From Bacteroidota bacterium (GTDB taxonomy: Bacteria; Bacteroidota; Bacteroidia; JABDFU01): DNA of 64,000 bases. The notes under the pieces were generated by a model. It searched no databases and was not told the origin of the DNA. It saw nothing but the letters and a program-made list of their open reading frames with translations. Positions 9,459 to 18,259 of the stretch are shown piece by piece (the stretch's first letter is position 1; each line of letters opens with the position of its first letter). The translations under genes and the position numbers were made by a program. The stretch covers positions 25,459 through 89,458 of the forward strand of contig JABDFG010000001.1 of NCBI GenBank assembly GCA_013286655.1. Direction: 5' to 3'.

Positions 9459-10856
9459 ATTCCATTTAGAAATTTTCCGTGGAAAGAAACTTCTAAGAAC
9501 TATGCAAAATTATCAAAAAACACTATCCCTTTTTGACGAAGCGACTCAAAAGAGCCTTCTGTTTTCAACATTTTTTCAAACGGATTTAGGCAAGCTTTAT
9601 CAGGCTCTTCCAATATCGGAGTTGGCAGCTCAAATCCCATCGCCCAGGTATGAGCAAAGCTGTCTGGGTCGTAAGCCCTGGTTTACCGTTGAAGGAGGCA
9701 TTGGTCTGATGATTCTTAAGAACTATTTGGGGTTAAGTGATCGGATGCTTATTAGCGGCTTAATACGGATTGGGCCCTTCAGCTCTTTTGCGGTATTGAC
9801 CTAAAGACCCGGCAGATCAAGGATAAAAACATTGTGTCTGATTGGCGTTGTTATCTTGGAAGGCATCTTGATTTTAAAAAGATGCAGCTTGTGCTTGCAA
9901 AACATTGGAAGCCATACATGAAAGAAACTCATGTGAGTATGGCAGATGCCACTGTTTACGAAAGCCGCATTACTTATCCAACGGACATCAAACTATTGTG
10001 GACAAGTGCCCATTGGCTTTATCAGCGCATCGTAGAGGTTTGCAAAGAGGTGAAGGTAAGACGTCCCCGTATTCGTTACCAAAGACAACGGGAACGTTGC
10101 CTTGCCTTCCAGCGCAGGCGCAAAAAGAGTCGCAGGAAAGAAAAGCGTATGCGCAAAGGAATGATATGCTTCATTACCCGATTGCTGGAACGTTTAGAAC
10201 AGCTATTGGAAACCCATGGAGACCATCTGTTGAATAAAAGGCAACAGCAGCGCCTGAAAACGATTCGAGCACTCTATTACCAGCAGCGCCAACGGGTAAC
10301 GGATCCCCAATCAAAGATTGAGAATCGTATCGTTAGCCTTCACAGGCCTTATGTTCGACCCATAGTCAGAGGCAAAGAAGTAAAGCCGGTGGAGTTCGGG
10401 GCAAAGGTTCACCTGCTGCAAGTGGATGGCATTAATTTTATTGAACACTTAAGCTATGATGCCTACAATGAAGGAACCCGCTTAAAAAGCGCGATCTGGA
10501 TGCACAGAGATTTGTTCGGAGCCTGTCACCAGTTTGCTGCCGATAAGATCTATGCAACTAATGAAAACCGAAAATACTGCACCCGGCAGAAGATTGCAAC
10601 CTGTTTTGTTCCCAAAGGAAAGCAAGGAGCGCATGAGCAGCAAAGTCGTGCACTGAGGGTGGAATTGGGAAGGCAGAGAGGAACAGTCCTTGAAGGAAGT
10701 TTTGGAAACGAAAAGAATCATTATATGCTCAATAAAATCAAAGCCCGCAGAAAGGACACTGAAATCCTCTGGATTTTCTTCGGCATCATTACCTGTAACG
10801 CCGTTCAGATAAGCCGACGAAAGGCCAGAGGAAAGCCAGTTAGCATGGCAGCTTAA
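9442..10856 (+). pseudogene. Transposase gene broken by a one-base deletion near 9753
   Basis: Two reading frames together make one DDE transposase. The first (9442-9804) reads normally to LGLSDRMLIS and then turns into nonsense before a stop. The downstream frame, read back from the track's 9834 start, gives RLNTDWALQLFCGIDLKTRQ without a break. Restoring one G between 9753 and 9754 would turn ATT-AGC-GGC into ATT-GAG-CGG and rejoin MLI-E-RLNTDWALQLF, so a single deletion explains it. The DDE-type acidic residues appear in ADATVYESR, ADKIYATNENR and GSFGNEKNHY. The probable native start is ATG 9502 (MQNYQKTLSLFDEATQKS). A basic insertion lies around KKSRRKEKRMRKG. No slippery run is present at the shift, arguing against programmed frameshifting. 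Confidence 0.85.
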
Positions 10857-10980
10857 AAAGCTTCTAAACTAAAACAGAAAAATCGATCAGACGGAAATGA
10901 TATTGCCTGCAAAGTTCAAAATTCTAGCAGTATTAATATTTTTGTCTCCGTTATTAACAAGGTCTCTATTGACATCATAA

Positions 10981-11017
10981 AAAGAGAGCCAACAGAACCT
11001 GTTGACTCTCTTTTTTT
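10981..11017 (+). terminator. Intrinsic terminator at the 3' end of the IS
   Basis: A stem of AAAGAGAG plus CAACAG pairs with CTGTTG plus CTCTCTTT, with one internal mismatch and a three-base loop, followed by a run of seven T. It lies between the transposase stop and the right inverted repeat. Confidence 0.8.
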
Positions 11018-11027
11018 ATTCCTCTTT

Positions 11028-11048
11028 TGAATTTAGGGGAAGACCCTA
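11028..11048 (-). repeat. Right terminal inverted repeat of the IS
   Basis: Read on the minus strand it begins TAGGGTCTTCCCCTAAATTCA, matching the left repeat with a substitution and one extra base. Confidence 0.8.
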
Positions 11049-11118
11049 CTATATCATCCCTTCATCAAAAAACGTTAATATCCGTTTTCTTCAGTGTTCA
11101 CATGATAATAAACATCAA

Positions 11119-11856
11119 TTATAACTTAACCCCAATTCTGCCTGTATAATCAATTGTATTAAGTAATAAAGGTATTTTGGTTTCAGCAATGTATTCCTCA
11201 ATAGCTTTTCTCGCTCCCTGCCAGTATCCATAGTCATCAACTATAAGCACTCCCCCCTTTTCTAAATGTGGAAACAAATAATTCATCTCAGCTTTTGTAG
11301 ATTCATACCAATCCGTATCCAAACGTAACAAGGCTATTTTATTATTAATCGGATATTTTGAGAGAGTATCCTCTACCATGCCTTTTACATATTTAATATT
11401 GGTTAAAGGATACCCGGTTTTTTTCATGTTATTTTCAACAGTCGAAAGTTCAACCTTAAACCAATTGAAATTGAATTTTTTATTGAAACTGTCCATGGTT
11501 CCTTTGGCTGCAGCACCTTTAAAATCAATGTCTATATCAGTTGGCTCACTCATGCCTTCAAAAGTATCGAATAAAATAATTTGCCTGTCCTTACAGTCAT
11601 ATTTTTTTAATGTTTTTGCAATTAACATGCAACTACCACCACGCCAAACACCACATTCAATAAAATCACCTTGAATATTATTTTTGAGGATATACTCCAC
11701 TGATTTATATAGGGCATGCATACGTTCTATACTCGTACATGTATATTCTTTGCAGTCCTCATAAATGTCTAAAAAGTCTTTGCTGTAAAGATTAGGAGGT
11801 GTCAAAACAAGATCATACCCAAATCTGTTTAACAATTTCAAAATTTTTTTCTTCAT
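11119..11856 (-). CDS. TylF/MycF-family O-methyltransferase
   Basis: A 245-residue protein with the TylF signature layout: a helical N-terminus, FIECGVWRGGSCMLIAKTL (SAM loop, residues ~72-90), IILFDTFEGMSEPT, LLRLDTDWYESTKAEMNYLF with the metal-binding DTD, and GGVLIVDDYGYWQGARKAIE. Family members methylate sugar hydroxyls in a Mg2+-dependent way, for example in macrolide or surface glycans. In this window it may serve the polysaccharide cluster at 1524-6169, from which it is separated by the helicase gene and the IS. That link is inference. It is transcribed alone, divergently from the M13 peptidase. Confidence 0.85.
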   Translation of the reverse strand: MKKKILKLLNRFGYDLVLTPPNLYSKDFLDIYEDCKEYTCTSIERMHALYKSVEYILKNNIQGDFIECGVWRGGSCMLIAKTLKKYDCKDRQIILFDTFEGMSEPTDIDIDFKGAAAKGTMDSFNKKFNFNWFKVELSTVENNMKKTGYPLTNIKYVKGMVEDTLSKYPINNKIALLRLDTDWYESTKAEMNYLFPHLEKGGVLIVDDYGYWQGARKAIEEYIAETKIPLLLNTIDYTGRIGVKL

Positions 11857-11920
11857 TACTCAATTTTTAGCGTTCCACAACTATAAACATGACACGGATT
11901 CCCATAATATTAATCCAAGC

Positions 11921-11944
11921 TATAAGCATCAAATTATGCTTATA
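11921..11944. repeat. Inverted repeat in the TylF upstream region
   Basis: TATAAGCAT, six bases, ATGCTTATA: a perfect 9-bp inverted repeat between the two divergent genes. It could be an operator or an RNA hairpin in the methyltransferase leader. Confidence 0.6.
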
Positions 11945-11956
11945 AAAAGCGGGATT

Positions 11957-11964
11957 CGAAAGTA
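11957..11964 (-). promoter_or_regulatory. Putative -7 element for the TylF-type gene
   Basis: The minus strand reads TACTTTCG, one base from TAnnTTTG, about 100 bases before the start codon. The leader would include the 11921-11944 inverted repeat. Motif evidence only. Confidence 0.3.
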
Positions 11965-11989
11965 ATATATTTACAACTATTAGTCAACA

Positions 11990-12022
11990 AATGTGGTGAA
12001 TAATTTCATTATTCACCACATT
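11990..12022. repeat. Perfect 15-bp inverted repeat with 3-base loop
   Basis: AATGTGGTGAATAAT, TTC, ATTATTCACCACATT. The two arms are exact complements. It sits in the divergent region between the methyltransferase and the M13 peptidase, 14 bases before a promoter-like TAATTTCG. There is no T-run after it, so it is more like an operator or cruciform than a terminator. Confidence 0.8.
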
Positions 12023-12035
12023 CCAATAAAAACGT

Positions 12036-12043
12036 TAATTTCG
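12036..12043 (+). promoter_or_regulatory. Putative -7 promoter element of the M13 peptidase
   Basis: TAATTTCG, one base from TAnnTTTG, 20 bases before the ATG at 12064. Confidence 0.4.
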
Positions 12044-12063
12044 CTGATCCTACTAGAAACACT

Positions 12064-14118
12064 ATGAAAAAAATCATTTTCACTTTGTCAATTGGCGCAT
12101 TGCTGTTCGCTTCCTGCGGAAACCCTAACAGCCAATCAAAAGAAACTACCATGACAGCTAATCACTCCGTCAATCTGGCAAACTTTGATACAACCATTGT
12201 CCCGGCAGATAATTTTTACCAGTATGTGAATGGAAACTGGGCAAAAAACAACCCGGTACCTGCGACAGAAGCCAGCTGGACCAATTTCAACATCATCCAT
12301 GATACTAATTTGCACAATCTTCAGACACTTTTGGAAGATGCCTCAAAAGGAAAAAGCGAACCCAATAGCATTAAGCAAAAAGTGGGCGACTTCTACTCTA
12401 TGGCCATTGATTCCGCAAAATTAAACCAGGAAGGCCTTCAGCCATTAGCAGATGAATTTAAACAGATAGCTGCGATCAAGTCTACAGCTGAACTACCTGC
12501 TGTTATAGCCCATTTCCATACGATAGGCGTAAGGCCTTTATTCGACATATACATCGGTGCGGATTCCAAAGCCAGCACTCAAAACATTACGACTTTAAAT
12601 CAGGGTGGATTGGGTTTGCCGGATATGGATTATTACCTGAGCAAAGACCCTGCTGTCAATAAAATCCGTGAACAATACATTTCCCATATAAGCAATATGT
12701 TCCGGTTAATGGGAGAATCAGAGCAACAGGCCTCTGTTATCGCTCAAAAAATATTCGAACTTGAAAAACAGTTGGCTAAAGAATCGATGACCAGGGTACA
12801 ATTACGCGATATAGAGGCTCAATATAATAAAAAGGCATTGAAAGACTTTGTTGGATCCGCCCCCAACTTTAACTGGATGAATTATTTCAAAGCATTGGGT
12901 ATTGATGCAAAGGTTGACACCCTTATCATTAGCCAGCCAAAATTCTTTGCCCAGTTAAATAACAGCGTGAAATCCGTGTCCATTGAAGATTGGAAAAATT
13001 ACCTGCGATGGAACCTCATTAACGCTTCTGCAGGCAAGCTAAGTGATCCTTTTGTGCAGGAAAGTTTCAACTTCTATGGCACCGTTCTGAGCGGATCTAA
13101 AAAGCTTAAACCAAGATGGAAAAGAGCCGTCCAACAAGCGGACGCTTCACTAGGGGACCTTTTGGGCCAATTATATGTAGAAAAATACTTTAGCCCGGAT
13201 GCCAAAAAGAAGGTAAATGAGATGGTTGATAACCTGACGGAATCGTTTAAAGTTCGGATCAAAACCCGTGACTGGATGAGCGATGAAACCAAAAAAGAAG
13301 CTCAGCAGAAGCTGGAAACGGTTATGCGAAAACTTGCTTACCCTGACAAATGGCGGGACTATTCTTCTCTTGAGATCAAAAGAGACGCGTATGTATTGAA
13401 CTTTTTCCGGGCGAATACGACAGATTTTAAGTACATGACCGATAAGCTTGGAAAGCCTGTTGATAAAACGGAATGGGGTATGACGACTCCAACCGTGAAT
13501 GCCTATTATAATCCCTCTTATAATGAAATTGTATTCCCCGCGGGCATTATGCAAATGCCTTTTTTCGACCCGAATGCGGACGATGCTGTTAACTACGGAG
13601 CTATAGGAGCCGTAATAGGTCATGAACTTACTCATGGCTTTGATGACCAGGGATCCCAATACAATGCTGCCGGCAACCTGAAGAACTGGTGGACGAAAGA
13701 AGATAGCCTTAAATTCAAGGAAAAAACCAATAAAGTTGTTGATCAATTCAACCACTTCGCCGTGCTCGACACCTTGCATATCAATGGACAACTGACATTG
13801 GGAGAAAATATTGCCGACCTGGGAGGATTAACGATTGCCTATTATGCTTATCAAAAATCACTGGAAGGCAAGCCTGCTCCTGAAAAAATCGATGGGTTTA
13901 CCGGAAATCAACGTTTTTTCATCTCCTGGGCTCAGGGCTGGAGGGGAAATATGCGCCCGGAATATCTAAAACAATTGCTTAAAACGAATCCTCATTCTCC
14001 AAATGTAGCCCGTGTTATGGCACCTCTTTCCAATATGAAAGAGTTCTATATGGCCTTTAACGTGAAGGAAGGAAACGCGATGTTCAGAGCAGAAAAGGAC
14101 AGACCAGAGATCTGGTAA
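12064..14118 (+). CDS. M13 family (neprilysin/PepO-like) zinc metallopeptidase, lipoprotein
   Basis: A 684-residue protein. The N-terminus MKKIIFTLSIGALLFASCGNP has a lipobox (FASC), so it is probably lipid-anchored in the envelope. The zinc site is VIGHELTHGFDDQG (HExxH, residues ~518-522) with the third ligand in GENIADLGGL (~579). The N-terminal M13 domain begins NFYQYVNGNWAKNNPVPATE, and the substrate-binding NAYYNPSYNEIVFPAGI is also typical. M13 enzymes cut peptides of limited size; here they may degrade exported or foreign peptides outside the cytoplasm. The length matches the family. It stands alone, preceded by a strong palindrome and promoter-like motif. Confidence 0.93.
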   Translation: MKKIIFTLSIGALLFASCGNPNSQSKETTMTANHSVNLANFDTTIVPADNFYQYVNGNWAKNNPVPATEASWTNFNIIHDTNLHNLQTLLEDASKGKSEPNSIKQKVGDFYSMAIDSAKLNQEGLQPLADEFKQIAAIKSTAELPAVIAHFHTIGVRPLFDIYIGADSKASTQNITTLNQGGLGLPDMDYYLSKDPAVNKIREQYISHISNMFRLMGESEQQASVIAQKIFELEKQLAKESMTRVQLRDIEAQYNKKALKDFVGSAPNFNWMNYFKALGIDAKVDTLIISQPKFFAQLNNSVKSVSIEDWKNYLRWNLINASAGKLSDPFVQESFNFYGTVLSGSKKLKPRWKRAVQQADASLGDLLGQLYVEKYFSPDAKKKVNEMVDNLTESFKVRIKTRDWMSDETKKEAQQKLETVMRKLAYPDKWRDYSSLEIKRDAYVLNFFRANTTDFKYMTDKLGKPVDKTEWGMTTPTVNAYYNPSYNEIVFPAGIMQMPFFDPNADDAVNYGAIGAVIGHELTHGFDDQGSQYNAAGNLKNWWTKEDSLKFKEKTNKVVDQFNHFAVLDTLHINGQLTLGENIADLGGLTIAYYAYQKSLEGKPAPEKIDGFTGNQRFFISWAQGWRGNMRPEYLKQLLKTNPHSPNVARVMAPLSNMKEFYMAFNVKEGNAMFRAEKDRPEIW

Positions 14119-14180
14119 GAAAGTTAACAGCGATTAGCCAATAGTAATTCTCTTCCTGTTACCATGCCGTAAATTCAAAA

Positions 14181-14242
14181 AACTTTGAACTTTGAACTTT
14201 GAACTTTGAACTTTAAACTTTAAACTTTGAACTTTAAACTTC
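14181..14242. repeat. Heptanucleotide tandem repeat (AACTTTG/A)
   Basis: About nine consecutive 7-base units: four AACTTTG, then mixed AACTTTA and AACTTTG, ending AACTTCG. It lies between the M13 peptidase stop and the end of tatA, which point toward each other. A 7-base unit can change copy number by slippage. No coding role is apparent. Confidence 0.9.
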
Positions 14243-14243
14243 G

Positions 14244-14465
14244 CTACTCACTCTTTTCCTTCTCCTCTTCCAACTCCTTCTTTACAGAATGTGCGCTGTT
14301 CTCGATCTCGCGCTGGATGCCCTGGGTGGCATCTTTAAACTCCCGGAGACCTTTACCTAAACCTCTCGCCAGTGTAGGAATACTTTTAGAACCAAAGAAA
14401 AGGATAATGACCAGTACAATTACGGCCATTTCCCCTTCTCCCATGTTCAGAAATAAAAGACTCAT
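14244..14465 (-). CDS. tatA: Twin-arginine translocase subunit TatA/TatE
   Basis: A 73-residue protein with one N-terminal membrane helix (MAVIVLVIILFFGSKSIPTLA), the hinge and amphipathic helix ARGLGKGLREFKDATQGIQ, and a charged tail ending EEEKEKSE. The FGSK-x-PxLARGLGKGLREF pattern identifies TatA/TatE, the pore-forming part that exports folded proteins with RR signals. Its ATG is two bases beyond the secDF stop, so both are probably on one mRNA. A possible client in the window is the DUF1501 protein, which starts MNRRNFIKQ. Confidence 0.93.
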   Translation of the reverse strand: MSLLFLNMGEGEMAVIVLVIILFFGSKSIPTLARGLGKGLREFKDATQGIQREIENSAHSVKKELEEEKEKSE

Positions 14466-14467
14466 CT

Positions 14468-17400
14468 TTATTTAGTTTCCACCTGTTTACGATCGAAATC
14501 GATAACGATCGGTGTTGCGATACAAATGGATGAATAGGTACCGATGACAATCCCTATTAAGAGTGCAAAAGAGAAGCCTTTGATCGTTTCTCCTCCAAAA
14601 AGGAAGATGGATAACAATACAAAGAAGATCGTCAGTGAGGTGAGGATAGTACGGCTTAATGTACTATTCAATGCATAATTGATCACACTGTTCTTTTCTT
14701 CTCCTGAAATATCCGCTTTGTTCTTCTCCGTGAGGTATTCCCGGATCCTGTCAAATACCACCACCGTATCTGTCATCGAATAACTCATAACTGTCAAAAT
14801 AGCCGCGATGAACTGCTGGTCGATCTCCAATGAGAACGGCAATAAGCCATCAAAAATTGTATAGCAGGATAAAACCACCAGGACGTCATGGAACAGCGCC
14901 ACAACCGCACCCAGGCCGTACTGCCATTTTTTGAAACGTATAAAGATGAAAATAAACATGATCAGGCAGGAGAACAATACCGCCCAGACGGCCTTGGTCT
15001 TGATATCACGTGATACCGTCTCCCCCACTTTAATAATGCTCATGATCTCATATTTGGCATTCAGCTTATTCAATCCTTCCTTCAGTTTATCTTCTACTTT
15101 CGATTCCGAATTAAAATCATTGTCATCGATCATATAAGCAGTGGTTATCTTCATCTGCGAACCACCTTCTCCATACGTTTTTACTTCCGGTGCGCTGCCA
15201 AAAACTCCGGTTAATGCATCGCGCACCTTTTGGGTTTCGTTTTCTTCTGCAAAACGAACTACGTAAGTACGTCCACCTTTAAAGTCAACGCCCAGGTTAA
15301 ATCCATTGTGTTTAAAGTAAAAAATAATTCCCAAAAGAATAATACTTCCGGAAAACACATAGTACAATTTACGTTTGCTTACAAAGTCAACCTTTATATT
15401 TTTAAAGGCATTGGCCGAAAATTTATTTGAGAAGGAGATTTCTGATTTGCCTTTCAATAATCCTTCAAATACTAAACGTGTAATAAATATAGCAGAGAAC
15501 AAAGAGGTAAGAATACCTATGATCAATGTTGTAGCAAAACCCTGGATAGGACCGGTACCAAATAAGTAAAGAATGACACCCAGCAATAAAGTGGTAACGT
15601 TCGAGTCAATAATGGAGGACATGGCATTATTAAAACCTTCCTTGATGGCGAGACCTGTGCCTTTGCCACTCAATAACTCTTCCCGGATCCGTTCAAAAAT
15701 AAGGATGTTCGCATCTACTGACATACCAATCGTTAGAACGATACCAGCTATACCCGGTAATGTTAATACAGCGCCCATAGAAGCCAGAATACCCATCACA
15801 AAGAACACGTTCGCAAACAAAGCGATATCGGCTACCCAGCCAGCCTTGTTGTAATAGAAGCCCATAAAAACCAGTACCAATAATAAAGCGATTACAAAGG
15901 ATACCAGCCCGGAATGAATCGCCTCCTGACCCAAAGTAGGACCAACGGTTTCTTCCGCCACAATACGCGCCGGCGCAGGAAGTTTACCGGCTTTCAGCAC
16001 ATTGATCAGGTCATCCGCTTCTTTAACACTGAAATCACCCGTGATGGTAGAAGATCCACCGGCAATCTCACCTTGAACTGTTGGGAAGGAATACACACTG
16101 TTGTCCAGTACGATTGCAATACTCTTTCCGATATTTTCCTTGGTCAGGCGCTTCCAGATCTGGGCCGCTTCCGAAGTCATGCTCATGGCAATCTGAGGCG
16201 TCCCCGAACCTTTTTGTTCAAATTGTTTACGTGCATCCGTTATGATATCGCCCGATAAGGGGGCCTTTCCATCCCGGCTGTTGACCTTTATTGCAATCAA
16301 CTGCATCGTCGTTCCTTCCTTATCGATCGCTTTGAACTTCCATAAAAATTTAGCTTTAGGAGGTAATATCTTCCTGATTTTTTCATTTCTCAGGTAGGAA
16401 TCCACTTTACCGGTATCACTCACATTCGCATACCCCACAACTGGACCCTCTGCCATATAATATTGCTGTGTTTTGGGATCCTGGTTAAGAGAGGGACGAA
16501 AAATAGCAAACAAAGGATTCTCCTTTGCCATACGCTGCATGGAAGTATCATTGGCAGATTTAGCCGTATTCGGCTTAGTTGAATCCGTTTTACTTTTCAA
16601 TTGCTGTGTAAGGGACTCTTTCTTTGCTGTATCTGTTTTAACAGCTGCCGTCTGAGAAGCCTTAATTTTCGTAGTGTCTGGTCCTTTGGCCTTAGCGATG
16701 CTATCATTCGAGGGCTTCAAAGAGTCACCTGTCATTATTTCTTTTAAACGCTTATTGGCTTTTTCAAGTAGCGGGTAGATATCTTTGTTGTCAAAGGTTT
16801 CCCAGAACTCCAGGTTAGCAGTTCCCTGCAAGAGTTTCCGTACACGTTCTTTATCCTTTACTCCTGGCAACTCAACCAGAATACGTCCCGAACTTTCCAA
16901 TCGCTGAATATTGGGTTGTGTTACTCCAAACTTGTCAATACGGGCGCGTAGGGTTTTTTCGGAAGTCTCAATGGCTTCCTGAACCCGTTCTTTTATAAAG
17001 CTCAAAACCTTTTCATCACTGCTGTTATAATCAATTTTCCCCTTTAATTCAATCGTCTGAAAATTTCCAGCCAGGCGGGCATTAGGGTCAATTTTTTTGA
17101 AGTTTTCTCCAAAAAGCGTTACAAAATCTTTGTCAGATTTACCCAGTTGTTTCTGTGCATCAGACAAAGCCTGATTAAAGGTTTTATCCGGACTGTTATT
17201 GGACATCTGACGAATGATATCAGCTACAGATATTTCCAGTGTCACGTTCATACCCCCCCGTAAATCAAGTCCCAGGTTAATTTCGTGTTCTTTACAATCT
17301 TCATAGGTAAACCTGGTTATACCGATGTTATAAACCGGTTTCTTTTTAAGCGAATCCAGGTACAGATTTTCATGCGCGGTAAATAGCGAATCAAGTATAA

Positions 17401-17593
17401 AACGAACCTTTGTTTCATCAGACCCAGCGCGGGCCTTGGCCATTTTAACAATATCCGAACGATCCACATACTGCTGGGCGAACACTTTCGCATCTTTTTC
17501 AACCCCGTTCGTCACGTAGGTAAACAATAAGTAATAAACACAGGCCAGTGCAAGTAAAATGGCAAATAACCTGATAGCTCCTTTATTCTGCAT
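14468..17593 (-). CDS. secDF: Fused protein translocase SecDF
   Basis: A 1041-residue fusion of SecD and SecF, the proton-driven accessory complex that helps pull proteins out through SecYEG. The SecD half has an N-terminal helix, the signature NLGLDLRGGMNVTLEI (~residue 106) and the domain ending in six helices around EEVGPTLGQEAIHSGLV-type sequence. The SecF half begins around residue 700 with NLGVDFKGGRTYVVRF (~768) and ends in a second helix set. A Ser/Thr/Lys-rich insert (~290-350, e.g. TAAVKTDTAKKESLTQQLKS) lies in the periplasmic part and is common in Bacteroidota forms. It is followed by tatA two bases later. Confidence 0.95.
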   Translation of the reverse strand: MQNKGAIRLFAILLALACVYYLLFTYVTNGVEKDAKVFAQQYVDRSDIVKMAKARAGSDETKVRFILDSLFTAHENLYLDSLKKKPVYNIGITRFTYEDCKEHEINLGLDLRGGMNVTLEISVADIIRQMSNNSPDKTFNQALSDAQKQLGKSDKDFVTLFGENFKKIDPNARLAGNFQTIELKGKIDYNSSDEKVLSFIKERVQEAIETSEKTLRARIDKFGVTQPNIQRLESSGRILVELPGVKDKERVRKLLQGTANLEFWETFDNKDIYPLLEKANKRLKEIMTGDSLKPSNDSIAKAKGPDTTKIKASQTAAVKTDTAKKESLTQQLKSKTDSTKPNTAKSANDTSMQRMAKENPLFAIFRPSLNQDPKTQQYYMAEGPVVGYANVSDTGKVDSYLRNEKIRKILPPKAKFLWKFKAIDKEGTTMQLIAIKVNSRDGKAPLSGDIITDARKQFEQKGSGTPQIAMSMTSEAAQIWKRLTKENIGKSIAIVLDNSVYSFPTVQGEIAGGSSTITGDFSVKEADDLINVLKAGKLPAPARIVAEETVGPTLGQEAIHSGLVSFVIALLLVLVFMGFYYNKAGWVADIALFANVFFVMGILASMGAVLTLPGIAGIVLTIGMSVDANILIFERIREELLSGKGTGLAIKEGFNNAMSSIIDSNVTTLLLGVILYLFGTGPIQGFATTLIIGILTSLFSAIFITRLVFEGLLKGKSEISFSNKFSANAFKNIKVDFVSKRKLYYVFSGSIILLGIIFYFKHNGFNLGVDFKGGRTYVVRFAEENETQKVRDALTGVFGSAPEVKTYGEGGSQMKITTAYMIDDNDFNSESKVEDKLKEGLNKLNAKYEIMSIIKVGETVSRDIKTKAVWAVLFSCLIMFIFIFIRFKKWQYGLGAVVALFHDVLVVLSCYTIFDGLLPFSLEIDQQFIAAILTVMSYSMTDTVVVFDRIREYLTEKNKADISGEEKNSVINYALNSTLSRTILTSLTIFFVLLSIFLFGGETIKGFSFALLIGIVIGTYSSICIATPIVIDFDRKQVETK

Positions 17594-17650
17594 AATTTTC
17601 TAAATTGGGTGACAAACGTACATGATTTTATACTAAAATCCAAGGTCTAG

Positions 17651-17681
17651 TTTGGACTTTCATTTTTTTTTACGATATTTG
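17651..17681 (+). promoter_or_regulatory. Putative sigma-70-type Bacteroidota promoter of rpsP
   Basis: TTTG at 17651-17654, exactly 19 bases, then GATATTTG at 17674-17681. This matches the TTTG-N19-TAnnTTTG architecture with one change, 30 bases before the rpsP start. It is the best promoter match I found in the window. Confidence 0.6.
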
Positions 17682-17711
17682 CATCCCTTTTAAATAAAAC
17701 TTAAAAAAACA

Positions 17712-18257
17712 ATGCCAGCAAAAATCAGATTAACCAGACATGGAAAAAAAGACAAAGTGTTTTTTCACTTGGTCGTAGCCGATGGTCGTGCACCTCGCGA
17801 TGGAAAATTCATTGAAAAATTAGGTACTTACAATCCGGGAACAAATCCTGCTACAGTCGATTTCGACTTCGAAAGAGCACTCTACTGGATACAAAGGGGT
17901 GTACAACCCACCGACACTGCAAAATCCATTCTCTCACACAAGGGTGTGATGTACAAAGATCATCTTTTACGGGGGGTTGCTAAAAAAGCCCTGACCCTCG
18001 AACAGGCCGAAGCAAAATTCAGCAAATGGCTGGCCGACAAAACTGCCAAAAACGAAAATAAGGTCAGCAGTCTCAGCGATTCCAAACAGGCTGCCTACCG
18101 CAAAGCTGTGGAAACAGAAGCTGCAGCTAAAGAAGCCCGGGCCGCAAAAATTGCTGCAAAAATAGCCGCCGCAACGGCTGCTGCTGTTGTTGAAGCCCCT
18201 GTTACAGAAGCTCCAGCTGCGGAAGTGCAACCGGAAGGCGAGACTCCTCAGGCATAA
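17712..18257 (+). CDS. rpsP: 30S ribosomal protein S16
   Basis: The first ~85 residues are canonical S16: [41 protein letters not shown] and the [12 protein letters not shown] region. The protein is 181 residues, about twice the bacterial minimum. The extra part is a charged, Ala-rich tail ([19 protein letters not shown], then [16 protein letters not shown]), a known feature of Bacteroidota S16. rimM starts three bases after the stop, the common rpsP-rimM pairing, so ribosome assembly genes are co-transcribed. Confidence 0.96.
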   Translation: MPAKIRLTRHGKKDKVFFHLVVADGRAPRDGKFIEKLGTYNPGTNPATVDFDFERALYWIQRGVQPTDTAKSILSHKGVMYKDHLLRGVAKKALTLEQAEAKFSKWLADKTAKNENKVSSLSDSKQAAYRKAVETEAAAKEARAAKIAAKIAAATAAAVVEAPVTEAPAAEVQPEGETPQA

Positions 18258-18259
18258 AA

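Larger units (their letters stand above)
9356..11048 (+). mobile_element. Insertion sequence with DDE transposase (defective), ~1.69 kb
   Basis: The element is bounded by imperfect terminal inverted repeats: TAGGGTCTTCTCTAAATTCA at 9356-9375 and, on the opposite strand, TAGGGTCTTCCCCTAAATTCA at 11028-11048. They differ by a substitution and one extra base. It contains one transposase gene split by a frameshift and an intrinsic terminator just inside the right end. Each repeat ends in TA, so a TA target duplication is possible, but the bases outside show no longer direct repeat. The transposase belongs to the broad IS4/IS5/ISNCY-like DDE superfamily; I cannot place it more exactly. Confidence 0.85.

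Noticed and set aside
9745-9810. Programmed frameshift in the transposase
   Set aside because: No slippery run (such as A6G) occurs at the junction, and adding one G restores the expected protein; a deletion is simpler.
12000-12022. Terminator of an upstream plus-strand gene
   Set aside because: No plus-strand gene ends before it and no T-run follows the hairpin.
13171-13791. 206-aa minus-strand ORF
   Set aside because: It lies fully inside the M13 peptidase gene in another frame and has no recognisable motif; it is a shadow.
14181-14242. CRISPR-like array
   Set aside because: The 7-base units are contiguous with no spacers and there are no cas genes.
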